Shown piece by piece: positions 1-8,444 of a stretch of DNA of 51,317 bases (the first letter of the stretch is position 1; the number at the start of each line of letters is the position of its first letter). The translations under genes and the position numbers were made by a program. The notes below the pieces were generated by a model. That model was not told the DNA's origin. It saw nothing but the letters and a program-made list of their open reading frames with translations, and made no database searches. The DNA lies in the NCBI RefSeq assembly GCF_009687885.1, contig NZ_BLAF01000033.1, forward strand, positions 65,177 to 116,493. The letters are read 5' to 3'. The stretch is from Acrocarpospora pleiomorpha (GTDB taxonomy: Bacteria; Actinomycetota; Actinomycetes; Streptosporangiales; Streptosporangiaceae).

Positions 1-757
1 GGCGGGGGGAGGCGGGGTCGGGGCGCCAGTCGTCGGTGGAGACTAGGCCGGGCTCTACGAGGGTGAAGCCGTCGAAGAAGCGGAGGATTTGGGCGTGGGA
101 GCGGGGGCGTACGGCGCCGGCGGTGGTGCGGGTGTAGACGGCGGTGCCTTCGGCTAGCTGGGAATCGTCGAGGTCGCCGTAGGAGAGGTGGCTGAGGACG
201 ATGGCGCTGCCCGGGGCGAGGTGGTCGCGGAGGGCTTGCACGATGGTCTCGGCCAGGTCGTCTTCGGGGATGAAGTGGAGGACGGCCAGCAGGAGCACGC
301 CGACGGGGCGGGTGAAGTCCAGGTGGGCGTTGACCCGGGGGTCCTTGAGGATGGCGAGGGGTTCGCGGAGGTCGCCGTCCAGGACGATGGTCTGCTGGTT
401 GTCGGCGAGCAGGGCGCGGCCGTGGGTGAGCACGATGGGGTCGTTGTCGATGTAGACGACCCGGGAGTCGGGGGCGGCGCGGAGGGCGACCTGGTGCACG
501 TTCTCCTGGGTGGGGAGGCCGGCGCCGATGTCGAGGAACTGGCGAATGCCGGTCTCGGTGAGGAAGTTGACGGCGCGGCTGAGGAAACGGCGGTTGGCCT
601 GGACTCCCTCGCGGACGTTGGGGGTGAGTTCGATGATCTTCTCGGCCGCGGCCCGGTCGGAGGCGAAGTTGTCCTTGCCGCCGAGGAAGAAGTCGTACAT
701 CCGGGCGACGCTCGGGATGTTCGGGTCGATCCCTGTGGGCGCCTGCTCGAACTCCAT
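1..757 (-). CDS. SAM-dependent methyltransferase (PF04672), 3' end outside window
   Basis: The frame is open from ATG at 757 to the window edge, giving 252 residues of a family usually about 265-280 long, so only the last residues are missing. The protein begins MEFEQAPTGIDPNIPSVARM and carries the family hallmarks YDFFLGGKDNFASDR (about residues 21-35), NRRFLSRAV, and the SAM-binding loop FLDIGAGLPTQENVHQ (about 73-88). An acidic loop VVYIDNDPIVL follows. Members of this actinobacterial family are predicted cytoplasmic S-adenosylmethionine methyltransferases with mostly unknown substrates. It lies 78 bp downstream of the S33 peptidase on the same strand. The gap is AT-rich (about 780-835) and may hold its own promoter. 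Family is clear; substrate is unknown. Confidence 0.88.
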   Translation of the reverse strand, partial: MEFEQAPTGIDPNIPSVARMYDFFLGGKDNFASDRAAAEKIIELTPNVREGVQANRRFLSRAVNFLTETGIRQFLDIGAGLPTQENVHQVALRAAPDSRVVYIDNDPIVLTHGRALLADNQQTIVLDGDLREPLAILKDPRVNAHLDFTRPVGVLLLAVLHFIPEDDLAETIVQALRDHLAPGSAIVLSHLSYGDLDDSQLAEGTAVYTRTTAGAVRPRSHAQILRFFDGFTLVEPGLVSTDDWRPDPASPR

Positions 758-835
758 CGATCCCCCAAGCCTGACCACGTACTTTGACGATCTTAATCTA
801 GCCCAACGATATGAGTATTTATCGCCTTTCCGGGG

Positions 836-2056
836 TTATATCCGACCGGAAGCCATGTCCATGAGGCGGGCCAGAACCTGCCCGCCGGACACCCGTACGC
901 CGTCGTGCTCCCACTCGTTGGTGACCCAGGTTCGCACGTTGCCCACCCGCCGCGCGGTCTCCAGGGAGAGCGCCGCGTCCACGTACATATCGTCGTGGTA
1001 GACGGCCGCGAAGACGGGGATCTCGTTGGCGGCCAGCCGGTCCTGATCGTAGAGGGAAGGCCAGGCGGCGCTGGTGGCGAGCTGGTCGGCGGCGGGTTTG
1101 AGGGGGCGGAGGGCGCGGATGTCGTCGAACATCCAGGGGTAGATCATCTCTCCGGTGAAGAGCAGCGGAGCGGCGTCGTCGGCGAGTTCGGGGGGCAGCA
1201 GGCGGGCGGCCGACCAGTTCGTGGCGGCGCCCTGGGCGTAGATGGATTCGTGCAGCACGGCGTAGAGCGGGTTGCCGGCGAAGCTGGTTTCGGTCATGAC
1301 CTGATGCAGGAAATCGTCCGTAAGACCTTCGTCGATCAGCCAGTGCAGGCGCTGCGCGCCCTCGCCGGTGCCGAGCATCATGCCGAGGGTCTGGAAGCGG
1401 CGCACGGTGAGGCGGTCGCCGTCGGGGAGGCACACGTCGTGGGTGCGCAGCTGGTCGGCGATGGCCTCGATCTTTGCGGCGTCGGCGGGGAAGCGGGCCA
1501 GGTAGCGGCGGCATTTGTCCAGGACGCGGGGGTAGGTGCGCGCGTAGACGTCGTCGGCCGTCGCGTCCAGGCCGGGCAGGCCGCCGGTGATGTAGCAGGT
1601 GCGGAGCCCTTCGGGAGCCTGGGAGAGGTAGGTCAGCGTGAGGAAGCCGCCGTAGCTCTGGCCGAGGGTGTCCCAGGGCCGGTCGGTCAGCCGCCGCCTG
1701 ATCAGTTCGGCGTCGGCGACGATCGCGTCGGCCCGGAAGTGGTGGAGCTCCCCGGCCAGGTCGGGGGTGCGGGCGGTGACCGGGGTACTGCGGCCGGTGC
1801 CGCGCTGGTCGAGCAGGAGCACGCGGTGGGTGCGCAGGGCGTGGCCGAGCCAGCCGTCCGCCGAGGTGGGGCGGGGGGACTTGCCGCCAGGGCCGCCCTG
1901 GAGGAACAGCAGCCACGGCAGGTCATCGCCACGCCGGGCCGGGTCGACCGCTTCGCGCGCGAACACCTCGATGGTCCGGCCGTCCGGGTCGGCGTGGTCC
2001 AGCGGAACGGTGAACGAATGGTCGCTGAGCGCCACACCCGGCAGCAGAACGGTCAT
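836..2056 (-). CDS. Alpha/beta hydrolase, proline iminopeptidase-like (S33)
   Basis: A 406-aa protein starting at ATG 2056 (MTVLLPGVALSDHSFTVPLD); the frame stays open upstream, but that extension has no family character. The oxyanion-hole stretch FLQGGPGGKSPRP lies at about 51-63, DQRGTGRSTP at about 83-92, and the nucleophile elbow GQSYGG puts the catalytic serine at 134. Near the C-terminus YHDDMYVD and NEWEHDGVR supply the expected acid and histidine; EWEH is typical of proline iminopeptidases. No signal peptide is seen, so it probably acts in the cytoplasm, releasing N-terminal proline or similar residues from peptides. It diverges from the lipoprotein gene at 2122 across 65 bp, and the methyltransferase lies downstream on the same strand. 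Confidence 0.87.
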   Translation of the reverse strand: MTVLLPGVALSDHSFTVPLDHADPDGRTIEVFAREAVDPARRGDDLPWLLFLQGGPGGKSPRPTSADGWLGHALRTHRVLLLDQRGTGRSTPVTARTPDLAGELHHFRADAIVADAELIRRRLTDRPWDTLGQSYGGFLTLTYLSQAPEGLRTCYITGGLPGLDATADDVYARTYPRVLDKCRRYLARFPADAAKIEAIADQLRTHDVCLPDGDRLTVRRFQTLGMMLGTGEGAQRLHWLIDEGLTDDFLHQVMTETSFAGNPLYAVLHESIYAQGAATNWSAARLLPPELADDAAPLLFTGEMIYPWMFDDIRALRPLKPAADQLATSAAWPSLYDQDRLAANEIPVFAAVYHDDMYVDAALSLETARRVGNVRTWVTNEWEHDGVRVSGGQVLARLMDMASGRI

Positions 2057-2121
2057 TGCGCAAAGGTACCCGTTAGCGGAGTTCAACCCTCCCGTAAGGA
2101 GGACTGCCCACAATCGGGGAC

Positions 2122-3002
2122 ATGACGAACTCTCCCACCGTCTCCGGCCTGGTGAAGACCGCACTCGCCCTGACCGCGGTCAGCCTGGCCCTGATGGGTT
2201 GCGGCCCGGCCGCAACCTCCCCGAGCGCCGACGAAGCCGCCCCCGAAGTGGTCAGCGTCGCCACCCAGGAACCCGAAGAAGCAGCCACCGAACCCGCAAC
2301 TGAACCCACTGAAACCACCGCGGAAACCACTGGGGACACCACCGGGGCCACCGTCCAGCCCGGCGGAACCCTCATCGACGGCAGCGTCGTCTCCGGCGAG
2401 CTCACCCGAGCCGGCCAGAAAGACGTCTACGTCATAGATCTGGGCGAAGCCCGCGAGTTCTACGTCGCCGACATGAACGGCTCCACCGACCTGCAGTTCC
2501 AGGCCTTCTCCGACGTCGAGACGAACCGGTCGGCCTGCCCAACCTCAGCCTGTCCTTCGGCACCTGGGTCTTCAAGCTCACCAAGGCCGGCACCCACCGC
2601 CTGGAGGTCTGGGGCAACAACAACACCATCGGCAAGTACGGCTTCCGCATCGCGACCGTGAAACCCCGCACGTTCCCCGTCACCATCGGCATGAAAATCG
2701 AAGAAGGCACCCCCGCCGGAGCCGGACGCCTGGACGTGCCCGGACGAATCGACCGTTTCGAGTTCGACTCGGACGGCGCGACGGCCATCAAGATCGTCGG
2801 TGGCACCGGCGCGTGCACGGCGATCGAACTGGAACTCGTGGACGCGGCCTACGCCGACATCGCCAACGCCCGCCAGCCGGTCCCGCTCTGCGGGGATTTC
2901 GACATGGCGCTCTCGAACGGCGACGGCAAGTACGCGCTGATCGTCCGGTCGAACTCGGCGAAGACAGGCCCGTACGCGTTCCAGCTGGTTCGCGGCGGTT
3001 AG
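2122..3002 (+). pseudogene. Lipoprotein with two PPC-like beta domains, frameshifted
   Basis: ATG 2122 follows AGGAGGA at about 2096. It encodes a lipoprotein signal with lipobox LMGC (Cys27), then a Glu/Thr-rich linker (EPATEPTETTAETTG) and a beta domain starting near residue 78 (LIDGSVVSGELTRAGQKDVY). At about 2520-2530 the frame breaks. The same protein continues in the frame ending at 3002 (PNLSLSFGTWVFKLTKAGTH, then LDVPGRIDRFEFDSDGATAI). One missing base would restore a protein of about 293 aa. The two halves resemble each other and look like pre-peptidase C-terminal-type domains (inference). It is either a sequencing indel or a real frameshift. Its TAG (3000-3002) overlaps the convergent kinase stop TAA (2999-3001). 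Confidence 0.66.
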
Positions 3003-4429
3003 GACGAGCGGCTGAGCTCCCCCCGGTACGTCAGGGAGCCGCCGCCTTCCTGCCCTTCGAAGACCAGCGTGTCCCCACCGGAGGACGTGAGCGTGATGTC
3101 CCCGCCGACGCATTGATCGACCTGCTCCATGGTGAGGTCGAGCGCGTTGCCCCGATTCCTAGTGACCCGCACCACTTGCCGGCACCCGTCCCGAACCACC
3201 GACCCCTCACGATCGCCCTCTCCCAGGGTGATCGTGAGGCCGTAGGTGTCCCTCCGGCTGTCCTGGGAGGTGACGTCCCCTTCCCACGAACCCGCGAACT
3301 CCGCGGACACCAGCACTCCCGTCTCATTCCCGGGCTGAGTCTCCGCAGAAGTCCCCGCAGAAGTCTCCGGCTCAGTGTCGGCCGCCTCACTGACGGTTGA
3401 CTCCCGCGGCCCTGAGGGCTCAGAGGTGCCGGGTCCCTGGATGACCAGGAAACTCGCCACGGCGACGATCGCGACGACCGCCGCCCCACCCACGATCGCG
3501 GCCATCGCCCGCCGGGAGAATCGTGCCGGATGCCGATCGCTCGCCCCGAGCATGGCCGTAGGCGACGCCAGCGTCGGAGCCGTCACCCCACTAAATCGCG
3601 AAAAATCCGGTGCGACCAGGGTGGCCGATTCTCGCGTGGGGTCGACCAGGCGGATCATCAGTTCCTTCGCCGTCGGCCGATGCTCCGGGTCCTTCGCCAG
3701 GCAGGCCCGCAACACCGGCAGGAGGCTCTCCGGCACCCCCGCCAGCTCCGGCGGCGCGCTCAGAATGCGATGAAACACTGAAGCCACCGTGTCCTGCCCG
3801 AACGGCGCCCGCGCGGTCGCCGCGAACACCATCGTCGCCGCCCAGGCGAACACATCGGCCGCCGCCGACGCCGGCACCCCCCGCAACTGCTCCGGCGCCA
3901 TGTACGGCGGCGTCCCCGTCAACTCAGAGGTAGCGGTCGCCCCATCAAGCGGCCGTGCGATCCCGAAATCCACCACCCGGGGCCCATCCGGCCCCAGCAG
4001 CACGTTCCCCGGCTTGAAATCCCGGTGCACGATCCCCGCCGCGTGGATGGCGGCGAGCGCGGAAGCCGTACCGACCGCGAGCCGGTCCAGATCGCCGTCC
4101 CGCAACGGACCACCGGTCTTGACGCGATCGTGCAGCGAGGGCCCGTCCACGAACTCGCTCACCACATACGGTTCCGGCCGGTCGAGTTCGGCGGCCAGCA
4201 CCCGTGCGGTACAGAACGGCGCGACGCTGCGCGCGGACTCCAGTTCCCGGGCGAGCCGCCGCCGGGTCGCCGGATCAGTGCCACCCTTGAGAACCTTTAT
4301 CGCGACTCGCTCCCCCGCGGCCGACCAGCCTTCGTACACAACGCCCTGCCCGCCCTCCCCCAACCGGGCGACGATCTCGAAGCCACCCAGCGTGCGCGGG
4401 TCGGTGCTCTCCAGCGGGCCTGCGGCCAT
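2999..4429 (-). CDS. Receptor-type Ser/Thr protein kinase
   Basis: 476 aa from ATG 4429, preferred over the upstream in-frame start at 4486 because a full AGGAGG (4435-4440) sits 5-6 nt before it. The kinase domain spans about residues 16-265: glycine loop GEGGQGVVY, lysine in VAIK (45), catalytic loop HRDFKPGN (135-142), DFG at 154-156 and MAPEQL near 177. A Thr/Ser-rich juxtamembrane stretch and one membrane helix (about 309-331) follow. The extracellular part of about 145 residues has a Ser/Thr/Glu linker, then a small predicted beta domain (GSWEGDVTSQ to the end) with two cysteines. It is an RD kinase of the actinobacterial PknB-like class. The ligand is unknown; the ectodomain is not a PASTA domain. 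Confidence 0.9.
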   Translation of the reverse strand: MAAGPLESTDPRTLGGFEIVARLGEGGQGVVYEGWSAAGERVAIKVLKGGTDPATRRRLARELESARSVAPFCTARVLAAELDRPEPYVVSEFVDGPSLHDRVKTGGPLRDGDLDRLAVGTASALAAIHAAGIVHRDFKPGNVLLGPDGPRVVDFGIARPLDGATATSELTGTPPYMAPEQLRGVPASAAADVFAWAATMVFAATARAPFGQDTVASVFHRILSAPPELAGVPESLLPVLRACLAKDPEHRPTAKELMIRLVDPTRESATLVAPDFSRFSGVTAPTLASPTAMLGASDRHPARFSRRAMAAIVGGAAVVAIVAVASFLVIQGPGTSEPSGPRESTVSEAADTEPETSAGTSAETQPGNETGVLVSAEFAGSWEGDVTSQDSRRDTYGLTITLGEGDREGSVVRDGCRQVVRVTRNRGNALDLTMEQVDQCVGGDITLTSSGGDTLVFEGQEGGGSLTYRGELSRSS

Positions 4430-4557
4430 TCGATCCTCCTGCGGGTCCTGGCCCGTATAAGGTACGCCGCGCGTGGGAACAGTCATGAACCTTGGCCCGA
4501 GGATCGAGACGAGCGTAGGTCAGATCCACCAACAGCGCGCGCGGAAAAGGCTGCCAG

Positions 4558-5433
4558 TCACAGGCTGAGCGTCTGCCCGGCCTCCACGGCCTCCTGGATA
4601 CTGCTGGCCACCGTCCTCTCCAGCACGTCGGCCTGAGACGTCAGCTGTGCCAGGCCCTCGGTGTCGTCCGTATGCGCGAGCAAGGCCAGGTACTTGTCGT
4701 TGTTCCGCAGCGCCTCGCGTGCCCGCAGCGCGGCGTCCGCCTCCTGAACCCGGTAGGCGTACCTTTCCAGCCCTTCGACCCTGCTGGTCACGGAGTCGAC
4801 CGAGCGCTGGAGAGCGGCTTGCTGGGGTTCGAGCACGGCGCTCAGTTCCGCCGTCACGACACCCTCACGGGCCCGATGTTGCTCGTACTGGAGGTGCGAC
4901 TGCATGCGGAGCAATCTGGCGATCTCCCAGATCTGCTGCGGGAGGACCACATCGTTGGCCACTGCGTCGAGCAGGCCCGCACGCTTGACCTGCGAATCGC
5001 CGATAACGGCAGCGGCTCGCTCGGCCCGGGAAAGAAGCGCCTGCGATTCCCCTGTCAGCTGGTTGATCTCGACGAATCGGTCGCGGTAAGGGCCATGAAA
5101 GGCGTGCGGCCTGCCCTGAGCCAAGAGCCGGGGAATGAAGCCGTCAACGACGGCCAGGTGCTCATCAGCGGTCAGCGTGGGGTCCAGCACGAGGTGAACG
5201 GAGTTGCGCACATGCTCACGCTCTATTGCGAGTATGTAGTTGACCCCGCTAGGAATGCGCCGGAAGTATCCGGACTTGACCAGATAAATGACACCAGCCA
5301 CGGCAAGACAGGTGACTACGACGAAAATGATGCGCGCGCCAGTAGCACCCGTCTGGTCCGCGATACCGGCTAACCCCACCACACCGAGCAAGATCAGTAT
5401 TGCGGGGGCCCAACCTGCGTTGCCTTTGGCCAC
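4558..5433 (-). CDS. Two-helix membrane protein with coiled-coil tail, unknown function
   Basis: 291 aa, with GTG start at 5433 preceded by CAGGGGGATCGT as ribosome-binding site. Two membrane helices lie at the N-terminus (about 8-25, APAILILLGVVGLAGIA; about 34-52, IIFVVVTCLAVAGVIYLV). The rest is a soluble domain rich in Ala, Arg, Glu and Leu with heptad-like stretches (about 190-240 and 265-288), so a cytoplasmic coiled coil is likely. I do not recognise the family. It lies 128 bp upstream of the kinase on the same strand, so the two could share a transcript, and a kinase-associated membrane scaffold is conceivable but unsupported. Confidence 0.72.
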   Translation of the reverse strand: MAKGNAGWAPAILILLGVVGLAGIADQTGATGARIIFVVVTCLAVAGVIYLVKSGYFRRIPSGVNYILAIEREHVRNSVHLVLDPTLTADEHLAVVDGFIPRLLAQGRPHAFHGPYRDRFVEINQLTGESQALLSRAERAAAVIGDSQVKRAGLLDAVANDVVLPQQIWEIARLLRMQSHLQYEQHRAREGVVTAELSAVLEPQQAALQRSVDSVTSRVEGLERYAYRVQEADAALRAREALRNNDKYLALLAHTDDTEGLAQLTSQADVLERTVASSIQEAVEAGQTLSL

Positions 5434-6037
5434 ACGATCCCCCTGGAGCGAGATGCCGAACCGCAGGTGGACAGACTAGCCGCCTCCACACCGAAATTGC
5501 GATATCCGGAAAAAGCCATATGTGGACCGGCCGAACGCATTCCGGATACACGCCATGTTCAGTCATAGATTCTGGCCCGGGATCGAGCCAGCTCGCCGGG
5601 GTCGGTGGTGCCGAACCCGATGCCCTTCCATGCCCGGAATCTGGTTCTTTGTGGCGGTTTGCGCGAAGATCGTTACATGCCGCAGATGGACGCCGCTCGG
5701 CGGGCCTAGGCGCGGACCCGGCAATCGCGTGGGACATCCAGGCGGCGGGCGGCCCGCCGTCCGGGTTGAACGTGGTGCCGCGGTCGCGGTTCCGGGTGGG
5801 CACCTTCCGGATCGCGCGCAGGAACCTCAGCGATGTGTTCGTGCCGGCATACCCGACGTCGTGGGTGGTCGCCCGCTGGAGCTGCGGCGCGACCTGTTGA
5901 GCAGCCATACCCATTCGGTTTGCAGCGAATAGGTGACATTTCTGCTCCGGTGACAAGCTGGCGGACAGGTGAGACCTTCGTATGAGTACGCGGCGTTAGG
6001 TCTTCGCGCCGAGTGCCTGTTGGAGGGGGCGAATTCG
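5434..6037. other. 604-bp divergent intergenic region, no convincing gene
   Basis: This stretch separates the minus-strand membrane protein from the plus-strand kinase and must hold both promoters. Short frames are open on both strands (for example plus 5700-5900, reading AGGPPSGLNVVPRSRF), but none has family motifs, a clear ribosome-binding site or consistent codon bias. Base composition is more mixed than in neighbouring genes (AT-rich near 5480-5560 and 5930-5990), which fits regulatory or decayed sequence. Confidence 0.4.
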
Positions 6038-8266
6038 GTGAGCGAGTGGACGGTTCCGGGGTATCGGGAGATACGTGAGTTAGGCGTCGGGGGCAGCGGG
6101 CGGGTCGTGCTGGCGACCTACGAGTCCACCGGCGCCTTCGTGGCGATCAAATACCTGAGCGAGCGGCTGCGCAACGACCCCGAGTTCCTGGCGGGCTTCC
6201 AGCGCGAGGCCCGGCTGATGGTCGAACTCCAGGACGCCCACATCGTCAAGCTCTACGAATACGTGCAGTCCCCCTATGGCGACGCCGCCATCGTGATGGA
6301 GCTCGTGGACGGCGTCCCGCTCCGCCGGATCCTCGCCGAACACGGCACCACCAGTCCGGAGGCGGCGCTGGTCGTGCTCAAGGGCTCCCTGCTCGGCCTG
6401 TCGACCGCGCACGCCCAGGGGGTCGTGCACCGCGACTACAAGCCGGAGAACGTGCTCATCCAGGCCGACGGCACCAGCAAGCTGGCCGACTTCGGGATCG
6501 CGGCGCACCGCGGGGAGCAGGGGGTTCCGTCGGGGACGCCGTCGTACATGGCGCCGGAGCAGTGGGCGAGCAACCCGGCCAGCCCGGCCACCGACGTGTA
6601 CGCGGCCACGTGCGTGTTCTTCGAGTGCCTGACCGGGCGCAAGCCGTACCGGGCGGATCACCTGGCGGGGATCCGGCACGCGCATCAGCATGCGCCGATC
6701 CCGACCATGGAGGTGCCGTCCTCGGTGCGCGCCCTGGTCGGGCGGGGGATGGCGAAGAACCCGATGGACCGCCCGCCGACCGCGCGGGCCTTCGTGGCCG
6801 ATCTGGAGGAGGCGGCGGTCGCGGCGTACGGCTCCGACTGGGAGGAGCGCGGGCGGCGGCACCTGGCCGAGCTGGCGACCCTGCTGGCGCTGCTGTTCCC
6901 GCTGGCGCGCCCGGCGTCGGCGCCGGAGGTGGGCACCTCGCTGGCGCGGACCGTGCTGTCGGATCGGCTCGGGCATTTCGCGCCGCGGTTCGCGATCGGC
7001 GGGTCGCTGGTGGCGGCCGTGGTGATCGCGGTGCTGGTCGCCTCGAACGGGGCGACGCCCGTCTCGGAGGGCACGACGCTCCGCCCGCCGGCGCAGAGCG
7101 AGTCGCCTGAGCCGGTCGCGCCGACGGTGGAGCCGACCGAGGAGTCCACGGAGCCGACGGAGCCGACCGGCGAGGCGGTGACGGATCCGACCGATGAGGC
7201 CAGCGAAACCCCGGTCGCGCAGCCGCCGGTGATCGACCCGCCGATCGTCACGCCCACGGTGACCGCGACGGCCACCGTCACACCCGCTCCGCTGAAGGTG
7301 ACCGGGCTGGCGGTCTCGTCGTTCGACGGGCAGTCGGCCTCGCTGCGGGTGCGCACGTCGGCCAACCGACCGGTGTCGCTGCGCGTGGTGTTCGCAGAAG
7401 GGCCTGACACCGATCATCTGGTGGCGCGTCCCGCGCAGGTGATTCCGCTGGCGGGGGCCACCACGTACACACCGGTGGTGCAGGACGCCTTCACCGCGCC
7501 CGCCTGCGGGAAGACCTCGTATCGCAGGATCACCATAGCCACCACGCCGAAGGCGGGGCCGGTCAGCAAGACGACGCCGATCAAGGGCCCGGCGTGCCCG
7601 CCCCCCGCCGTGCAGAGCGTGACGATCGCCAGCTGGGACGGCACGACCGCGGGCGTCGAGGTCAAGACCGACGGCCCGGGCCCGGCGAAGGTGACGACGG
7701 TGTTCGCCCGGGACGGCAAGCCGGCGCAGACGAAGTCGACGAACATCTCCGGCAAGACCACCTACCCGCTGAGCGTCAAGGGGGACCTGGGCGAGGTGGC
7801 CTGCGAGAAGGTGGCCGTCTTCAGCGTCACGGTCACCACAGAACCGGCCGCCGCGAACGGCCCGCAGACCAAGCAGGTGCGGGTGCCGGGGCCGCAGTGC
7901 GCGCCGCCGGCCGTGCGGATCACGTCGTGGAACGGCCGGACGGCCAGTGTGCAGGTGACGTCCGGCTCGACCGCTCCGGTCAAGCTGACCGTGTCCATCG
8001 TGCAGCACCTCCGGTACGGCGAGCGGGACCTGGAGTTCAAGGACGCGCAAAGCGCCACGCTGGAAGGCGACACGCAGTACGCCAAGGAGTTCTCGGCCTC
8101 CTTCAAGCAGCCGCAGTGCGGTTTCACCGACGAGCGAGTGATCACGGTCAGCGCCTCCCCGGGCGGCGCCACCGCGACCTCCACGTCCAGGGTCGTGGGC
8201 CCGGCCTGCCCGGATCCGGAATCCGAGGAATCACCCAGCCAGGGGACCGACGGACCCATCCTCTAA
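6038..8266 (+). CDS. Ser/Thr protein kinase with three-repeat extracellular region
   Basis: 742 aa from GTG 6038, chosen because GGAGGGGG (6022-6028) lies about 9 nt upstream; an in-frame ATG at 5969 is less likely. Kinase motifs are GVGGSGRVVLA, VAIKYL, HRDYKPENV (about 130-138), DFGIA and MAPEQW. A hydrophobic segment (FAIGGSLVAAVVIAVLVA, about 318-336) is the membrane helix. Outside lies a Pro/Thr/Glu linker (about 350-415), then three related segments of about 100 aa starting near 418, 525 and 626. They share FDG/WDG/WNG turns, an internal Cys (ACGK, ACEK, QCGF) and a closing GPxC. The repeats look like beta sandwiches with one disulfide each (inference). It heads the surface-protein run that follows. 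Confidence 0.9.
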   Translation: MSEWTVPGYREIRELGVGGSGRVVLATYESTGAFVAIKYLSERLRNDPEFLAGFQREARLMVELQDAHIVKLYEYVQSPYGDAAIVMELVDGVPLRRILAEHGTTSPEAALVVLKGSLLGLSTAHAQGVVHRDYKPENVLIQADGTSKLADFGIAAHRGEQGVPSGTPSYMAPEQWASNPASPATDVYAATCVFFECLTGRKPYRADHLAGIRHAHQHAPIPTMEVPSSVRALVGRGMAKNPMDRPPTARAFVADLEEAAVAAYGSDWEERGRRHLAELATLLALLFPLARPASAPEVGTSLARTVLSDRLGHFAPRFAIGGSLVAAVVIAVLVASNGATPVSEGTTLRPPAQSESPEPVAPTVEPTEESTEPTEPTGEAVTDPTDEASETPVAQPPVIDPPIVTPTVTATATVTPAPLKVTGLAVSSFDGQSASLRVRTSANRPVSLRVVFAEGPDTDHLVARPAQVIPLAGATTYTPVVQDAFTAPACGKTSYRRITIATTPKAGPVSKTTPIKGPACPPPAVQSVTIASWDGTTAGVEVKTDGPGPAKVTTVFARDGKPAQTKSTNISGKTTYPLSVKGDLGEVACEKVAVFSVTVTTEPAAANGPQTKQVRVPGPQCAPPAVRITSWNGRTASVQVTSGSTAPVKLTVSIVQHLRYGERDLEFKDAQSATLEGDTQYAKEFSASFKQPQCGFTDERVITVSASPGGATATSTSRVVGPACPDPESEESPSQGTDGPIL

Positions 8267-8287
8267 GGATCTCCGTCCGGCACTGAG

Positions 8288-8320
8288 GGAGGCACCGGCG
8301 ACGCCGTGCCTCCTATTCCT
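8288..8320 (+). terminator. Hairpin terminator after the kinase gene
   Basis: GGAGGCAC (8288-8295) pairs with GTGCCTCC (8306-8313), with further CGGC/GCCG pairing inside the loop. A T-rich stretch (TATTCCTGTTTGTT) follows. It lies 22 bp past the kinase stop. Confidence 0.7.
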
Positions 8321-8346
8321 GTTTGTTCATGTTTGGGTAAAGTGCG

Positions 8347-8376
8347 TTGACTCTATGCATAGATGTCACTGAATAT
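8347..8376 (+). promoter_or_regulatory. Sigma-A-like promoter for the CHAP gene
   Basis: TTGACT (8347-8352) and GAATAT (8371-8376) are separated by 18 bp, giving a predicted transcript start near 8383 and a leader of about 60 nt. The leader holds CCCTTCG (8397-8403) pairing with CGAAGGG (8417-8423), just ahead of GGGAGG (8427-8432). Confidence 0.45.
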
Positions 8377-8444
8377 CCCTTTTGCGAGGGATCTCCCCCT
8401 TCGTGACTCATGTCCCCGAAGGGAACGGGAGGCCCCCCACTCTC

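Noticed and set aside
905..2125. Plus-strand frame opposite the S33 peptidase
   Set aside because: Val/Gly/Glu-rich shadow; catalytic motifs are on the minus strand.
5249..5956. Minus-strand frame of 235 codons in the kinase-side intergenic region
   Set aside because: Partly overlaps the membrane-protein gene in another frame, has no start context or motif, and reads as random high-GC peptide.
6080..8050. Minus-strand frame of 656 codons opposite the kinase
   Set aside because: Arg/Gly/His-rich antisense shadow without any domain.
8383..8444. c-di-AMP (ydaO-type) riboswitch before the CHAP gene
   Set aside because: Cell-wall hydrolase genes in actinobacteria often have one, but the leader is only about 60 nt with a simple hairpin and lacks the conserved cores.
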